Assembly: GCF_001428365.1 (NCBI RefSeq)
Contig: NZ_LMSH01000004.1
Span: 148,296-212,295, forward strand
DNA: 64,000 bases
Direction: 5' to 3'
Source of the DNA: Arthrobacter sp. Soil763
GTDB taxonomy: Bacteria; Actinomycetota; Actinomycetes; Actinomycetales; Micrococcaceae
How positions within the stretch are numbered: position 1 is the first letter of the stretch; every line of letters starts with the position of its first letter. Under the pieces are notes generated by a model that saw only the letters and a list, made by a program, of their open reading frames with translations, was not told the origin of the DNA and ran no database searches. A program made the position numbers and the translations under genes. Positions 44,027-53,141 of this stretch are shown piece after piece.

Positions 44027-44063
44027 CGTCCAAATAGCGGAACATTTGTCCATTGGGTGGACG
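44027..44063. promoter_or_regulatory. Inverted repeat upstream of the MHS transporter gene
   Basis: CGTCCA and TGGACG form a 6-bp inverted repeat 25 bases apart, with a further GGAAC/GTCC imperfect pair inside. A TAGTAT hexamer at 44072-44077 could be a -10 element. This fits an operator for the transporter, but the regulator is unknown. Confidence 0.35.
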
Positions 44064-44098
44064 TGTGGAACTAGTATGAGGGTTATATCCATTCCTTA

Positions 44099-44126
44099 GC
44101 CGGCCGCCTTCCGCAGGGCGGCCGGT
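44099..44126 (+). promoter_or_regulatory. Leader hairpin of the MHS transporter gene
   Basis: CGGCCGCC and GGCGGCCG pair over 8 bp (extendable by two weaker pairs) about 20 bases before the start codon. It may be a small leader attenuator or part of the end of a leader transcript. Confidence 0.4.
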
Positions 44127-44146
44127 CTTCATGAAAGCGTTCCTAC

Positions 44147-45559
44147 ATGTCATCCACTGCCACTTCAACGGAGCATGGGTCTGCCAAGCAGGTGAACTCG
44201 CGCGGCCGCGTGATCGTCGCCAGCCTGATCGGCACCACCGTTGAGTTCTACGACTTCTACGTCTATGCCACGGCCGCCGTCCTGGTTTTCCCGAAGCTCT
44301 TCTTCCCGGGCCAGAACGAAACCACCCAGCTGCTGAGCTCCTTCGCCGTCTTCGGCGTCGCCTTCATCGCCCGCCCGCTCGGCTCCATCGTCTTCGGCCA
44401 CTTCGGCGACAAGTTCGGCCGCAAGGGCACCCTGGTTGCCTCGCTGCTCACCATGGGCATCGCGACCTTCCTGATCGGCTGCCTGCCGACGGCGTCCGTT
44501 CCCGGCTGGTCCTTCTGGGCCCCGGCGCTGCTGGTCGTCATGCGCTTTGCCCAGGGCCTTGCCCTCGGCGGTGAATGGAGCGGCGCCGCGCTGCTCGCCA
44601 CCGAGAACGCCCCCGCGAACAAGCGCGCCATCTACGGCACGTTCCCGCAGCTGGGCGCCCCCATCGGCTTCATCATTGCCAACGTCATCTTCCTGGTCTT
44701 CAGCTACACCCTCACGCCGGCCGCCTTCGAAGCCTGGGGCTGGCGCGTGCCGTTCCTGCTCAGCGCCGTCATGGTCATCATCGGCCTCTACGTGCGGCTC
44801 AAGCTGATCGAGACCCCCGCCTTCACCAAGGTCATCGAATCCAACGAGGTCGCCAAGCTGCCCCTGGGCCGCGTCTTCAAGACCAGCTGGCGCCAGCTGA
44901 TCCTGGGCACCTTCATCATGCTCGCCACCTACGTGCTGTTCTATCTGATGACGACCTTCACCCTGACCTACGGCACCCGGGCCTCCAGCCTGGACGCCGC
45001 CAAGGCCGCGGCGGAAAAGGCCGGCAAGCCGATGACCGAGGCCGCCGCCGCCGCGTTCGTCCCCGGCCTGGGCTACAGCCGCAACGACTTCCTCTGGATG
45101 CTGATTGCCGGCGTCGTGTTCTTCGGCATCTTCACCCTGGTCTCCGGCCCGCTGGCTGAAAAGTACGGCCGCCGCAAGATGCTGATCGCGGTCACCGGGG
45201 GCATCTTCGTCTTCGGCCTGCTGTTCGTTCCGCTGTTCAGCGGCGGATTCGTCGGCACCATGGCGCTGCTGATCATCGGCTTCTCGCTGATGGGCCTGAC
45301 CTTCGGTCCGATGGGTGCGCTGCTGCCAGAACTGTTCCCGACCAACGTCCGGTACACCGGTTCGGCCGTCAGCTACAACGTCTCGTCGATCCTCGGCGCG
45401 GCCGTGGCTCCGTTCATCGCCGTCTGGCTCTGGGAAATGGCGAAGGGCAGCCCGGTGCTGGTGGGCGTCTACCTCACCGTCATGGCCGTGCTGACGCTGA
45501 TTGCGCTGTTCGTCAGCCGGGAAACCCGCGATCTGGACTACGAGAACAACGTGGCCTGA
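44147..45559 (+). CDS. MFS transporter, metabolite:H+ symporter (MHS) family
   Basis: 470 residues with twelve predicted helices. The MHS signatures are TTVEFYDFYVYATAAVLVFPKLFFP, the loop 2-3 motif GHFGDKFGRKGTL, and RFAQGLALGGEWSGAALL. A short Ala/Lys-rich insertion (SLDAAKAAAEKAGKPMTEAAAAAF) lies in an extracytoplasmic loop. Substrates of the family are organic acids, proline/betaine or aromatic acids; none can be assigned here. The ATG follows a leader hairpin. A strong terminator follows the gene. Confidence 0.92.
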   Translation: MSSTATSTEHGSAKQVNSRGRVIVASLIGTTVEFYDFYVYATAAVLVFPKLFFPGQNETTQLLSSFAVFGVAFIARPLGSIVFGHFGDKFGRKGTLVASLLTMGIATFLIGCLPTASVPGWSFWAPALLVVMRFAQGLALGGEWSGAALLATENAPANKRAIYGTFPQLGAPIGFIIANVIFLVFSYTLTPAAFEAWGWRVPFLLSAVMVIIGLYVRLKLIETPAFTKVIESNEVAKLPLGRVFKTSWRQLILGTFIMLATYVLFYLMTTFTLTYGTRASSLDAAKAAAEKAGKPMTEAAAAAFVPGLGYSRNDFLWMLIAGVVFFGIFTLVSGPLAEKYGRRKMLIAVTGGIFVFGLLFVPLFSGGFVGTMALLIIGFSLMGLTFGPMGALLPELFPTNVRYTGSAVSYNVSSILGAAVAPFIAVWLWEMAKGSPVLVGVYLTVMAVLTLIALFVSRETRDLDYENNVA

Positions 45560-45664
45560 CGCTCCTCCCCAGTTACTGCGGCGAAAGCCCGGTGTGTCCT
45601 CCCGACACGCCGGGCTTTTCCGTGTCCGGGGAGGGTGAGGCCGGGAGTAACTGGGGAGGAGCGT
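45559..45664. repeat. 19-bp inverted repeat framing the transporter terminator
   Basis: ACGCTCCTCCCCAGTTACT at 45559-45577 is matched perfectly in reverse complement at 45646-45664. The left arm begins on the last base of the transporter stop codon, and the terminator hairpin sits between the arms, so the whole region could fold into a nested cruciform. Confidence 0.85.
45584..45618 (+). terminator. Rho-independent terminator of the MHS transporter gene
   Basis: Arms AAAGCCCGGTGTGTC / GACACGCCGGGCTTT pair over 15 bp with one G-U, loop of five, followed by TTTTCC-like bases. Confidence 0.85.
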
Positions 45665-45709
45665 ACACCGACGGCGGCGGGTGGAGTATCGGGCGAGCGG
45701 AGGGGCCGG

Positions 45710-46441
45710 TTAGCGGGCGTAGCGCTCCGCGAAGTTGCGCAGGATCGTCATCGGCTCGGTAACGGCGTGCTCCCGGGCCTGGGCCATCAGCTCCTCCGCG
45801 GAGTCGGGCGGGAAGTAGCCGGCGTGGCGGTAGATGTCGATCCGGGTGGTGAGGCCGTCGGCGTCGAGCTCGGGGTGGAACTGGGTGGCATAGAGGTTGG
45901 TCCGGATCCGGAACATCTGCACCGGGCAGGTCGCGGAGCTCGCCAGCAGTACCGCCCCGCCCGGCAGCACGGTGCACGCCTCCTTGTGGCCGACGAACGC
46001 CGTGAACTGGTCCGGCAGGCCCCGCAGGAGGGGGTCCTGCTGACCGGCGGAGGTCATCCTGACGGAAACGCCGCCGAGCCCCTCGCCGTAGGTCCGGTCG
46101 ATCACGGCGCCTTGGTGCAGGCCCAGGGTGCCGACGCCGTAGCAGGCACCCAAGAACGGGAAGTCCTCGGCGACGATCCGGTCCAGCAGGGCGAACAGCT
46201 CGCGCTCCACCCGGTGCTGGGTCTCGCTCTTGTGTTCCGCGGGGTCGCTGGAGGTAAACGGGCTGCCGCCGACAATGACGCCGGAGTAGTCATCGAGGTC
46301 CAGACGGGGCAGCGGCGCCGCCTCCATCCGGACCCGGTGCAGCTGCGCCTCGGCCAGGCCCGTGTAGCGCAGGTAGGCGAGGTATTCGTCGTCGGCGGCG
46401 GCGTCCTCGGCACGGGAGGCGAGGAGCAGAAAGGGCTTCAC
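45710..46441 (-). CDS. Class I glutamine amidotransferase-like protein (GMP synthase-like)
   Basis: 243 residues. The nucleophile elbow is FLGACYGVGTLGL (cysteine near residue 99), and the catalytic His-Glu is in YATQFHPELDADG. GVIVGGSPF forms the oxyanion region. The sequence resembles free-standing GMP synthase-like amidotransferases used in catabolic gamma-glutamyl hydrolysis or of unknown role. GTG start at 46441. Confidence 0.87.
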   Translation of the reverse strand: MKPFLLLASRAEDAAADDEYLAYLRYTGLAEAQLHRVRMEAAPLPRLDLDDYSGVIVGGSPFTSSDPAEHKSETQHRVERELFALLDRIVAEDFPFLGACYGVGTLGLHQGAVIDRTYGEGLGGVSVRMTSAGQQDPLLRGLPDQFTAFVGHKEACTVLPGGAVLLASSATCPVQMFRIRTNLYATQFHPELDADGLTTRIDIYRHAGYFPPDSAEELMAQAREHAVTEPMTILRNFAERYAR

Positions 46442-46474
46442 GTAACTAAGTCTGCCCCCGCCGGCCCGCAGCCG

Positions 46475-48322
46475 CTATTCGGCGCTCTCGCCGTCCTCGA
46501 TCATGGCAATGACGGCGCCCGCGGAAACGGTCTCGCCGGCGGACGCGGAAAGTCCGATCACAATGCCGGCGCGGTGCGCGGTGAGCGGCTGCTCCATCTT
46601 CATGGCCTCGAGGACGACGACGAGGTCGCCCTCGGCAACCCGCTCGCCTTCCGCGACGGCAACCTTGACGATGGTGCCCTGCATCGGGGAGGTCAGGGCG
46701 TTGCCGCCTCCGGCCGCCGCTGCCGCCCCGCCGCTGCGGGCCCGCTTCTTGGCCTTCGCCGGCTTGCCGCTGCCACCGCCGGAGAGGGCGCCCAGTGATG
46801 CCGGAAGCACTACCTCCAGGCGCTTGCCGCCGACCTCGACGACGACGCGCTGGCGTTCGCCGGCGTCGGCCGTTTCAGCCGCAACGCCGGTGGGCGTCCA
46901 GGCGGGGATGTCGTTGACGAACGAGGTCTCGATCCAGCGGGTGTGGACCTTGAATGGGCCCTCGGCCGGTGCGAAATCGGGGTTGCTGACGACGGCGAGG
47001 TCGAACGGGATGACGGTGGGGATGCCCTCGACCACCATTTCCTCCAGCGCGCGGCGGGAGCGCTGCAGCGCCTGGGCGCGGGTGGCGCCGGTGACGATCA
47101 GCTTGGAGAGCATCGAGTCGAAGTTGCCGCTGATGACGTCGCCCTGCTCGACGCCGGAGTCAACGCGCACGCCGGGGCCGGTCGGGTTCTTCAGCCCGGT
47201 GATGGTGCCGGGGGCGGGCATGAAGTTCCGGCCCGGGTCCTCGCCGGTGATGCGGAACTCGATCGAGTGGCCGCGGACCTCGGGGTCGCCGTAGCCGAGC
47301 TCCTCGCCGCGGGCCAGCCGGAACTGCTCGCGGACCAGGTCGATGCCGGTGACTTCCTCGGAGACGCAGTGCTCCACCTGGAGGCGGGTGTTGACCTCGA
47401 GGAAGGAGATGGTGCCGTCCTGGCCGACGAGGAATTCGCAGGTGCCAGCGCCGAGGTAGCCGGCCTCCTTGAGGATGGCTTTGGAGGATTCGTAGAGCCG
47501 CTGGTTCTGCTCCGCGGTGAGGAAGGGGGCGGGGGCCTCCTCGACAAGCTTCTGGTTGCGGCGCTGCAGCGAGCAGTCGCGGGTGGAGACGACGACGACG
47601 TTGCCGTGCGCGTCGGCGAGACACTGGGTCTCGACGTGGCGCGGGGCGTCCAGGAAGCGCTCGATGAAGCACTCGCCGCGGCCGAAGGCGGCCGTGGCTT
47701 CACGGACAGCGGATTCGAAGAGTTCCGGGATTTCTTCGCGGGTGCGGGCCACCTTGATGCCGCGGCCGCCGCCGCCGAAGGCGGCCTTGATGGCGACCGG
47801 CAGGCCGAACTTGTCGACGAATTCGAGGATTTCCTCGGCGGATTCCACCGGGTCGGCGGTGCCGGGAACCTGCGGGGCGCCGACCTTCTCGGCGATGTGG
47901 CGGGCCTGGACCTTGTCGCCCAGGGCGGAGATGGCCTCGGGGGAGGGCCCGATCCAGGTGATGCCGGCGGCGATGACCTTGGCGGCGAACTCGGCGTTTT
48001 CGGCCAGGAAACCGTAGCCGGGGTGGATGGCGTCGGCGCCGGAACGGTGGGCCACCTCGATCAGCTTGTCCATCACCAAGTAGGACTCCGCCGCGGTGTT
48101 CCCGCCCAGGGCGTAAGCCTCGTCGGCGAGCTTGACGTGCAGGGCGTCGCGGTCGGGGTCCGCATAGACCGCCACCGAGGCGAGGCCCTCGTCACGGGCA
48201 GCGCGGATGATGCGGACCGCGATTTCACCGCGGTTGGCGATCAGCACCTTGCTCAGGCGGTGGGTGCCCGGGGTGGTGGCTGCGGGCACTGAAGTGGCGG
48301 ACTGCTCCGAATTTGCTGACAA
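46475..48322 (-). CDS. Acyl-CoA carboxylase alpha subunit (biotin carboxylase plus biotin carrier domain)
   Basis: 615 residues. The biotin carboxylase part contains [20 protein letters not shown], the ATP-grasp loop [13 protein letters not shown] and the catalytic [34 protein letters not shown] and [10 protein letters not shown] motifs. A hydrophilic linker leads to the biotinyl domain with biotin lysine K575 in [10 protein letters not shown]. It works with a carboxyltransferase beta subunit to make malonyl- or methylmalonyl-CoA; beta and epsilon genes lie 9.5 kb downstream. The start is a TTG at 48322 with AAGGAG a few bases upstream, an uncommon start codon. Confidence 0.94.
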   Translation of the reverse strand: MSANSEQSATSVPAATTPGTHRLSKVLIANRGEIAVRIIRAARDEGLASVAVYADPDRDALHVKLADEAYALGGNTAAESYLVMDKLIEVAHRSGADAIHPGYGFLAENAEFAAKVIAAGITWIGPSPEAISALGDKVQARHIAEKVGAPQVPGTADPVESAEEILEFVDKFGLPVAIKAAFGGGGRGIKVARTREEIPELFESAVREATAAFGRGECFIERFLDAPRHVETQCLADAHGNVVVVSTRDCSLQRRNQKLVEEAPAPFLTAEQNQRLYESSKAILKEAGYLGAGTCEFLVGQDGTISFLEVNTRLQVEHCVSEEVTGIDLVREQFRLARGEELGYGDPEVRGHSIEFRITGEDPGRNFMPAPGTITGLKNPTGPGVRVDSGVEQGDVISGNFDSMLSKLIVTGATRAQALQRSRRALEEMVVEGIPTVIPFDLAVVSNPDFAPAEGPFKVHTRWIETSFVNDIPAWTPTGVAAETADAGERQRVVVEVGGKRLEVVLPASLGALSGGGSGKPAKAKKRARSGGAAAAAGGGNALTSPMQGTIVKVAVAEGERVAEGDLVVVLEAMKMEQPLTAHRAGIVIGLSASAGETVSAGAVIAMIEDGESAE

Positions 48323-48478
48323 GGCGTCTCCTTCTTTCCTCCGAGGAGCCTAGCGCGGTTTTGTGGGTTCCGGCGAGATTACTTGCGGATCCCGCGCGTA
48401 AACCGCCGATCCTTTGTGGGGTTCCTACAAGCCGGTGCGAATTAGCTCACGGTGGGGAGCTGCGTGGCGCTCCGGTCG

Positions 48479-49156
48479 TTACTCGGCGCGGATCTCCGCC
48501 GCGTCCGCCGCCCCGCCGGTCCACAGCTCGGTGACACCCACCCCCGCCTGGCGGAGCAGGCTGCGCAGGGTGGAGACGGAGAGCCCGACGACGGCGTGCG
48601 GGTCGCCGTCGACCTTGCGGATGAAGGCGCCGCCGTAGCCGTCGATCGTGAACGAGCCTGCGCAGAGCAGCGGCTCTTCGGTGGCGATGTAGGCGTCGAT
48701 TTCCTCCTCGGTCATCTCCATGAAATGCACTTCGGCGGAGGAGACAGCACCAAGGGTCGCGCCGGAGCCGGGGCCGCCCTCGGTGCTCCCGGCGTCGGTG
48801 TCGCGGCAGTCCACGAGCCAGTGTCCGGTGTGCAGCACACCCATGCTTCCGCTCATCCGCAGCATGCGTTCCTTGGCGACGTCGGCGGTGTACGGCTTGC
48901 CGTGGGCCTCGCCGTCGAACTCGAAGACCGAGTCGCAGCCGAGGACCAGGGCGCCCTCGCTTTCCGGCAGCGAGGCGACGGCTTCGGCCTTGGCCCGGGC
49001 CAGCAGCAGGGCGGTGTCATGCGGGTCGGTCACGCCGTAGCGGGCCTGTACCGCGTCCTCGTCGACGTCGGAGACGAGCACCTCATGCGCGATGCCGGCG
49101 TTGCCGAGCAGCTTGGTACGGGCGGGGGACTGGGAGGCAAGGATGAGGCGGGTCAC
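48479..49156 (-). CDS. maf: Maf family nucleotide pyrophosphatase
   Basis: 225 residues with the Maf fold: LILASQSPARTKLLGNAGI, EGALVLGCDSVFEFDGEAHGKP and SFTIDGYGGAFIRKVDGDPHAVVGLSVSTL. Maf proteins hydrolyse non-canonical or modified nucleoside triphosphates and are linked to septum formation. An insertion of about 15 residues (DAGSTEGGPGSGATLG) lies in a surface loop. GTG start at 49156. It is upstream of the carboxylase alpha gene in the same orientation, a common actinobacterial pairing. Confidence 0.93.
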   Translation of the reverse strand: MTRLILASQSPARTKLLGNAGIAHEVLVSDVDEDAVQARYGVTDPHDTALLLARAKAEAVASLPESEGALVLGCDSVFEFDGEAHGKPYTADVAKERMLRMSGSMGVLHTGHWLVDCRDTDAGSTEGGPGSGATLGAVSSAEVHFMEMTEEEIDAYIATEEPLLCAGSFTIDGYGGAFIRKVDGDPHAVVGLSVSTLRSLLRQAGVGVTELWTGGAADAAEIRAE

Positions 49157-49221
49157 GGATCCAGCGTAGTTGCTCGGGCGGCGTCATGGATCAATGCCCC
49201 CACGGGACCCGCCCACAACAA

Positions 49222-49256
49222 AGCCGCCCGCCGATCGCAAGGATCGACGGGCGGCT
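49222..49256 (-). terminator. Hairpin terminator after the MMPL gene
   Basis: AGCCGCCCGCCGATC pairs with GATCGACGGGCGGCT (one mismatch) around a five-base loop, 17 bases after the MMPL stop on the minus strand. Confidence 0.7.
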
Positions 49257-49272
49257 CCGGGGCTGGCGACGG

Positions 49273-51819
49273 TTAGCGGACCGCGGCCGCGGCAGGCTCG
49301 GCGTCGCCGGCGTCGCTGTCATCGGCGGACGCCGGCTTGCGCAGCTTGGCGCCTTCGACGTCGACGTCCGGCAGGATGCGGTCCAGCCAGCGCGGCAGCC
49401 ACCACGCCTTGCTGCCCAGCAGGTACATCACGGCCGGAACAATCGTCATGCGCACCACGAACGCGTCCACCAGCACGCCGAACGCCATGGCGAAGCCCAT
49501 CGGCCGGACCATGTTCAGGTGCGAGAAGACGAAGCCGGAGAACACGCTGACCATGATGATCGCGGCCGCGGTGACCACGGCCGCCGCGTGGCTGAATCCG
49601 GAGCGGACCGCGTGCTTGGCCGTTTCGCCGTGCATGTACGCCTCGCGCATGCCGGAGGCGATGAAGACCTGGTAGTCCATGGCCAGGCCGAACAGCACAC
49701 CGATCAGGATGATCGGCAGGAAGCTCAGCACCGCGCCGGGGTTCTCCACGCCGAAGACCGTTCCCAGCCAGCCCCACTGGTACACCGCGACGACCCCGCC
49801 GAACGCGGCGGCCAGCGAGAGCAGGAAGCCGCCGGTCGCCAGCAACGGAACCACGATCGAGCGGAAGACGAGCAGCAGCAGGATCAGGGAGAGTCCGACG
49901 ACGATCGCCAGGTACGGCGGCAGGGCGTCGCCGAGCTTGGTGGAGACGTCGACGTTGCCGGCGGTCTGGCCGGTGAGGCCAATCCCGACGCCGGTGGAGT
50001 CCTTGATCCGGTCCTTCTCGGCGCGCAGCTCGGAGACGACCTCGACCGTGCTGGCGCTCGCCGGTCCCTCCTTGGGGATGACCTGGAAGACGGCGGTGCG
50101 GCGGTCGTCGCTGAGCGCCAGCGGCACGGCCGCGGCCACGTTCTCGGTGTCGCGCAGGATGTCCGCGACGTCCAGCTGCTTGGCCTGGGCGTCGGCGGCG
50201 CTGAGCCCCTCGGGGAAGTCGCCGACCACGATGATCGGGCCGGTCATGCCCTCGCCGAAGCTGCGCTTGGTGACGTCGTAGGCCTTGAAGGCCGTGGAGG
50301 CGACCGGTTCGGAGCTGGCGTCCGGAAGGGCCAGCCGGAGCTGGCTGGCCGGCAGCGCGACGACGCCCAGCAGCAGCACGCCGGCGAGCAGTGCCAGCCA
50401 CGGGTGCCGGGTGACGATGCCGCCCCAGCCGTGGCTGCTGCGGTATTCGTCGCGGGCCTGGTCCTCGGCGTCGTGGCCGGGGGCGGCGTTGTGCTGTTCG
50501 GCCTTGGCCCACGCGCGCTTGGACACCAGCTTGCGGCCCACCAGGGACAGCACGGCGGGGGTCAGGGTCAGCGCGACGACGACGGCGACGGCCACCGTCG
50601 CGGCGGCGGAGAGGCCCATGACGGCGAGGAACGGCAGTCCGGGCACCACCAGGGCCGCGAGGGCGATGATGACGGTCAGGCCCGCGAAGAGCACCGCGTT
50701 GCCGGAGGTGCCGGTGGCGAGGGCCACGGACTCCTCGGGGTCCATGCCGGCGAGCAGCTGGCCGCGGTGGCGGTTGACGATGAACAGGGAGTAGTCGATG
50801 CCGACGGCCAGGCCGAGCATGAGGGCCAGCATCGGGGAGATCGAGCTCATGTCGACGGCGCCGCTGAGCGCGAAGGTGCCGCCGACGCCGACGGCCACGC
50901 CGACGATGGCCATCAGCAGGGGAAGCCCGGCCGCGACCAGGGTGCCGAGCATGATGATCAGCACCAAGGCTGCGACGGCGATGCCGATGATCTCGGCGGT
51001 GCCGAAGATCTCGGAGATGTCCTCGCTGATTTCCTTGCTGGGCAGGGCTGTGACGTTGGCCGAGGAAACTTCCTTGACGATGTCCTGGACCTGCTGCCGC
51101 ACCTCGGGCTTCAGGCCGTTGATCGAGGTCTTGAACTGCACCTGGGCGATCGCGGCCTTGCCGTCCTCGGACACGAAGCGCAGGCCCTTGGAGGCGTCCA
51201 GCTGCCGCTTGCCGAGGGCCAGCTTGGCGTCGCCGGCCTCGAGTTCCTTGGTGCCGGCGTCGAGCTTGGCCTGGCCGGCAGCCAGGGCTGCCTTCTGCTG
51301 GCCGAGCTGGGCTTCGATGGCTGCCGGCGGGAGCCCGGCGGCAGCCATCTGCTGCTCTGCCTCGGCCAGCTGTGCCTTGCCGGCGGCCAGTTCCGCGGCA
51401 GCGGACTTCAGCTGGGCCTTGCCCGCGGCGGCTTTCTGTTCCCCGGCGGCCAGGTCCGCAGCGGCCTTGTCCAGCTGGGCCTGGGTGGCGAACGGATCGA
51501 CCGTGTCCTGGACGTCGGGGATGGTCTTCAGCTTGGCCAGCGCCGCGGTGACCGCGTCCTTGCCCGCCTCGCTGAAGCGGGCGTCATTGGCCTCGAAGAC
51601 GATGCTGGCCGAACCGCCGGAGGAGGACGGCAGGTCCTTCTTCAGCTTGTCAGCCATCTGCTGGGTCTCGGTGCCGGGAATCTGGAAGTTGTTGGACAGG
51701 GTGCCGTGGAATGCTGCCGCAGCCCCGCCGACGGCCACCATGATGGCCAGCCAGAGGGAGATGACGAGCCAGCGGTGGCGGTAGGAGAACTTGCCGAGGC
51801 GATAAAGCACTAGTGCCAT
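49273..51819 (-). CDS. MMPL family RND-type transporter
   Basis: 848 residues. The first membrane helix (WLVISLWLAIMVAVGGAAAAF) is followed by a large extracytoplasmic domain, then a helix bundle with LMLGLAVGIDYSLFIVNRHRGQL and, in the second half, ILIGVLFGLAMDYQVFIASGMREAY. The paired GxxxDY motifs mark the proton relay of MMPL pumps. The first extracytoplasmic domain holds a long Ala-rich repeat with GxxxL periodicity (about residues 110-210), likely a coiled coil. It starts directly after the stop of a TetR gene, which probably controls it. Substrate unknown (drug or lipid). Confidence 0.93.
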   Translation of the reverse strand: MALVLYRLGKFSYRHRWLVISLWLAIMVAVGGAAAAFHGTLSNNFQIPGTETQQMADKLKKDLPSSSGGSASIVFEANDARFSEAGKDAVTAALAKLKTIPDVQDTVDPFATQAQLDKAAADLAAGEQKAAAGKAQLKSAAAELAAGKAQLAEAEQQMAAAGLPPAAIEAQLGQQKAALAAGQAKLDAGTKELEAGDAKLALGKRQLDASKGLRFVSEDGKAAIAQVQFKTSINGLKPEVRQQVQDIVKEVSSANVTALPSKEISEDISEIFGTAEIIGIAVAALVLIIMLGTLVAAGLPLLMAIVGVAVGVGGTFALSGAVDMSSISPMLALMLGLAVGIDYSLFIVNRHRGQLLAGMDPEESVALATGTSGNAVLFAGLTVIIALAALVVPGLPFLAVMGLSAAATVAVAVVVALTLTPAVLSLVGRKLVSKRAWAKAEQHNAAPGHDAEDQARDEYRSSHGWGGIVTRHPWLALLAGVLLLGVVALPASQLRLALPDASSEPVASTAFKAYDVTKRSFGEGMTGPIIVVGDFPEGLSAADAQAKQLDVADILRDTENVAAAVPLALSDDRRTAVFQVIPKEGPASASTVEVVSELRAEKDRIKDSTGVGIGLTGQTAGNVDVSTKLGDALPPYLAIVVGLSLILLLLVFRSIVVPLLATGGFLLSLAAAFGGVVAVYQWGWLGTVFGVENPGAVLSFLPIILIGVLFGLAMDYQVFIASGMREAYMHGETAKHAVRSGFSHAAAVVTAAAIIMVSVFSGFVFSHLNMVRPMGFAMAFGVLVDAFVVRMTIVPAVMYLLGSKAWWLPRWLDRILPDVDVEGAKLRKPASADDSDAGDAEPAAAAVR

Positions 51820-51820
51820 G

Positions 51821-52531
51821 TCAGAACCGATCTTGGGTAGGTGCGGCGGAAGGGACGGCGGTGGGGGCCGCTGCGGTGGCCGGGGAGGAGAACCCGGAAC
51901 CGAGCAGACTCATGGAATCGATCAGCAGCTGGCGCAGGATCGAAAGGGAATCGGGGGAGAGGGAACCGCCGCAGCGTGCGAACCAGACATCCATGGCAGC
52001 CTTGCCGCAGGAGATGACGGATCCGGCGAGGGCCCGCAGGTACAGCTCGTCGATCCCGGCGCCGGAGGCCGTGCCGAAGCGCTCGCGGGCGGCTTCGATG
52101 ATCTCCGCCGTGCAGTGGTCCCAGGCTTCGAGCTCGGAGCGGTTGAGCTGCGGGTTGGACTGGCCGAGGCTGTAGAGCTCGGCCAGCGGAGCGATGCTCA
52201 TCGGATCGGCGAGTTCCATCAGCGCCGCCCGGGCGGATTCGAGGACGGGCTCGCCGGCGGGCCGGAGCCGGAACTGCTGGAGCGCCGCGTCCAGGAACCC
52301 GTGCGTGACCGAGGCGATCACGACGTCGGTGCTGCTGAAGTAGTTGAAGAAGGTCCGGCGGGAGATTCCGGCGGCCTCGGCAATGTCCTCCACGGTGAAA
52401 TTACCTGGCCCCCGGGAGCGGAGCAGGCCGAGAGCGGCGTCGGTGATCGCCTGCCTGGTGGCGGCCTTGTTGAGCTCCCGGCGCGAGGGTGGGGCGGACT
52501 CGTCGTCGGGTCCGGACAGGGGAGTGGGCAT
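51821..52531 (-). CDS. TetR family regulator of the adjacent MMPL transporter
   Basis: 236 residues. The DNA-binding domain is ATRQAITDAALGLLRSRGPGNFTVEDIAEAAGISRRTFFNYFSSTDVV, a classic TetR helix-turn-helix. The C-terminal domain is helical and ends in an Ala/Pro-rich tail. The stop is one base before the MMPL start codon, so the two form an operon. A palindrome overlaps its putative promoter, suggesting autorepression. The short distance from the -10-like hexamer to the ATG suggests a leaderless mRNA. Confidence 0.9.
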   Translation of the reverse strand: MPTPLSGPDDESAPPSRRELNKAATRQAITDAALGLLRSRGPGNFTVEDIAEAAGISRRTFFNYFSSTDVVIASVTHGFLDAALQQFRLRPAGEPVLESARAALMELADPMSIAPLAELYSLGQSNPQLNRSELEAWDHCTAEIIEAARERFGTASGAGIDELYLRALAGSVISCGKAAMDVWFARCGGSLSPDSLSILRQLLIDSMSLLGSGFSSPATAAAPTAVPSAAPTQDRF

Positions 52532-52537
52532 GTTCTT

Positions 52538-52567
52538 ACACTAGGTGCATCTTTGCACTCAGGGCAA
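52538..52567 (-). promoter_or_regulatory. Promoter and palindromic operator of the TetR-MMPL operon
   Basis: On the minus strand TTGCCC (52567-52562), 18 bases, then TAGTGT (52543-52538) gives a sigma-70-like promoter ending six bases before the ATG. Between the hexamers lies GTGCA-TCTT-TGCAC (52545-52558 as read on the plus strand), a perfect inverted repeat placed where a repressor would block RNA polymerase. Confidence 0.55.
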
Positions 52568-52957
52568 ATTTCCCGGACGGGTGCCCGCCGCCTGCGCGAG
52601 CTGGACCGACTGGGCCGTGGCGCCGGCCTCCCCGGCGGCCAGCGGGACGGCAAATACGGCCGTTCCATAGGCGCAGATTTCAGACCAGTTGTTGGCCATG
52701 TGGGCGGTGTCGAAGCGCATGGCCACGATCGCGTTGCCGCCGCGCTGCGCGGCTTCGGCCGTCATCCGGGCCATGACTTCCTGCCGGCTCTCGTACAGCA
52801 CCTGGGTCAGTTCGTGCAGTTCCCCGCCGGCCAGGGACCGCAGCCCGGCCACCACCTGGCCTCCGACATCCCGGGACCGGACAGTCAGTCCCATGACTTC
52901 GCCGAACACGGCGTCAATCCGGTGGCCGGGGATCTCGTTGGAGGTGACGATCAGCAT
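52559..52957 (-). CDS. YbjQ/UPF0145 family protein
   Basis: 132 residues with the family pattern MLIVTSNEIPGHRIDAVFGEVMGLTVRSRDVG, HELTQVLYESRQEVMARMTAEAAQRGGNAIVAMRFDT, and EICAYGTAV. The family forms compact pentamers of unknown function and is sometimes described as a heavy-metal-binding domain. It is 27 bases upstream of the TetR gene on the same strand, and the -35 element of that gene overlaps its 3' end. Confidence 0.9.
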   Translation of the reverse strand: MLIVTSNEIPGHRIDAVFGEVMGLTVRSRDVGGQVVAGLRSLAGGELHELTQVLYESRQEVMARMTAEAAQRGGNAIVAMRFDTAHMANNWSEICAYGTAVFAVPLAAGEAGATAQSVQLAQAAGTRPGNLP

Positions 52958-53141
52958 GAGCCGAGCCTAGCCATTCCGCGCCGGCTGGCAAGGGCGGGGA
53001 TGCGCGGACATTCACAGCAAGATAAAAGCTTCGCGACAGCTGGCACCGAAACCGCCGTCGGAAACTGGAATCACGCCTCACACGGGGCAGTAGCCCAGCA
53101 CCGTCGCCGTCGTCGGACGGCAGATCCAGGAGAGACAGCAG

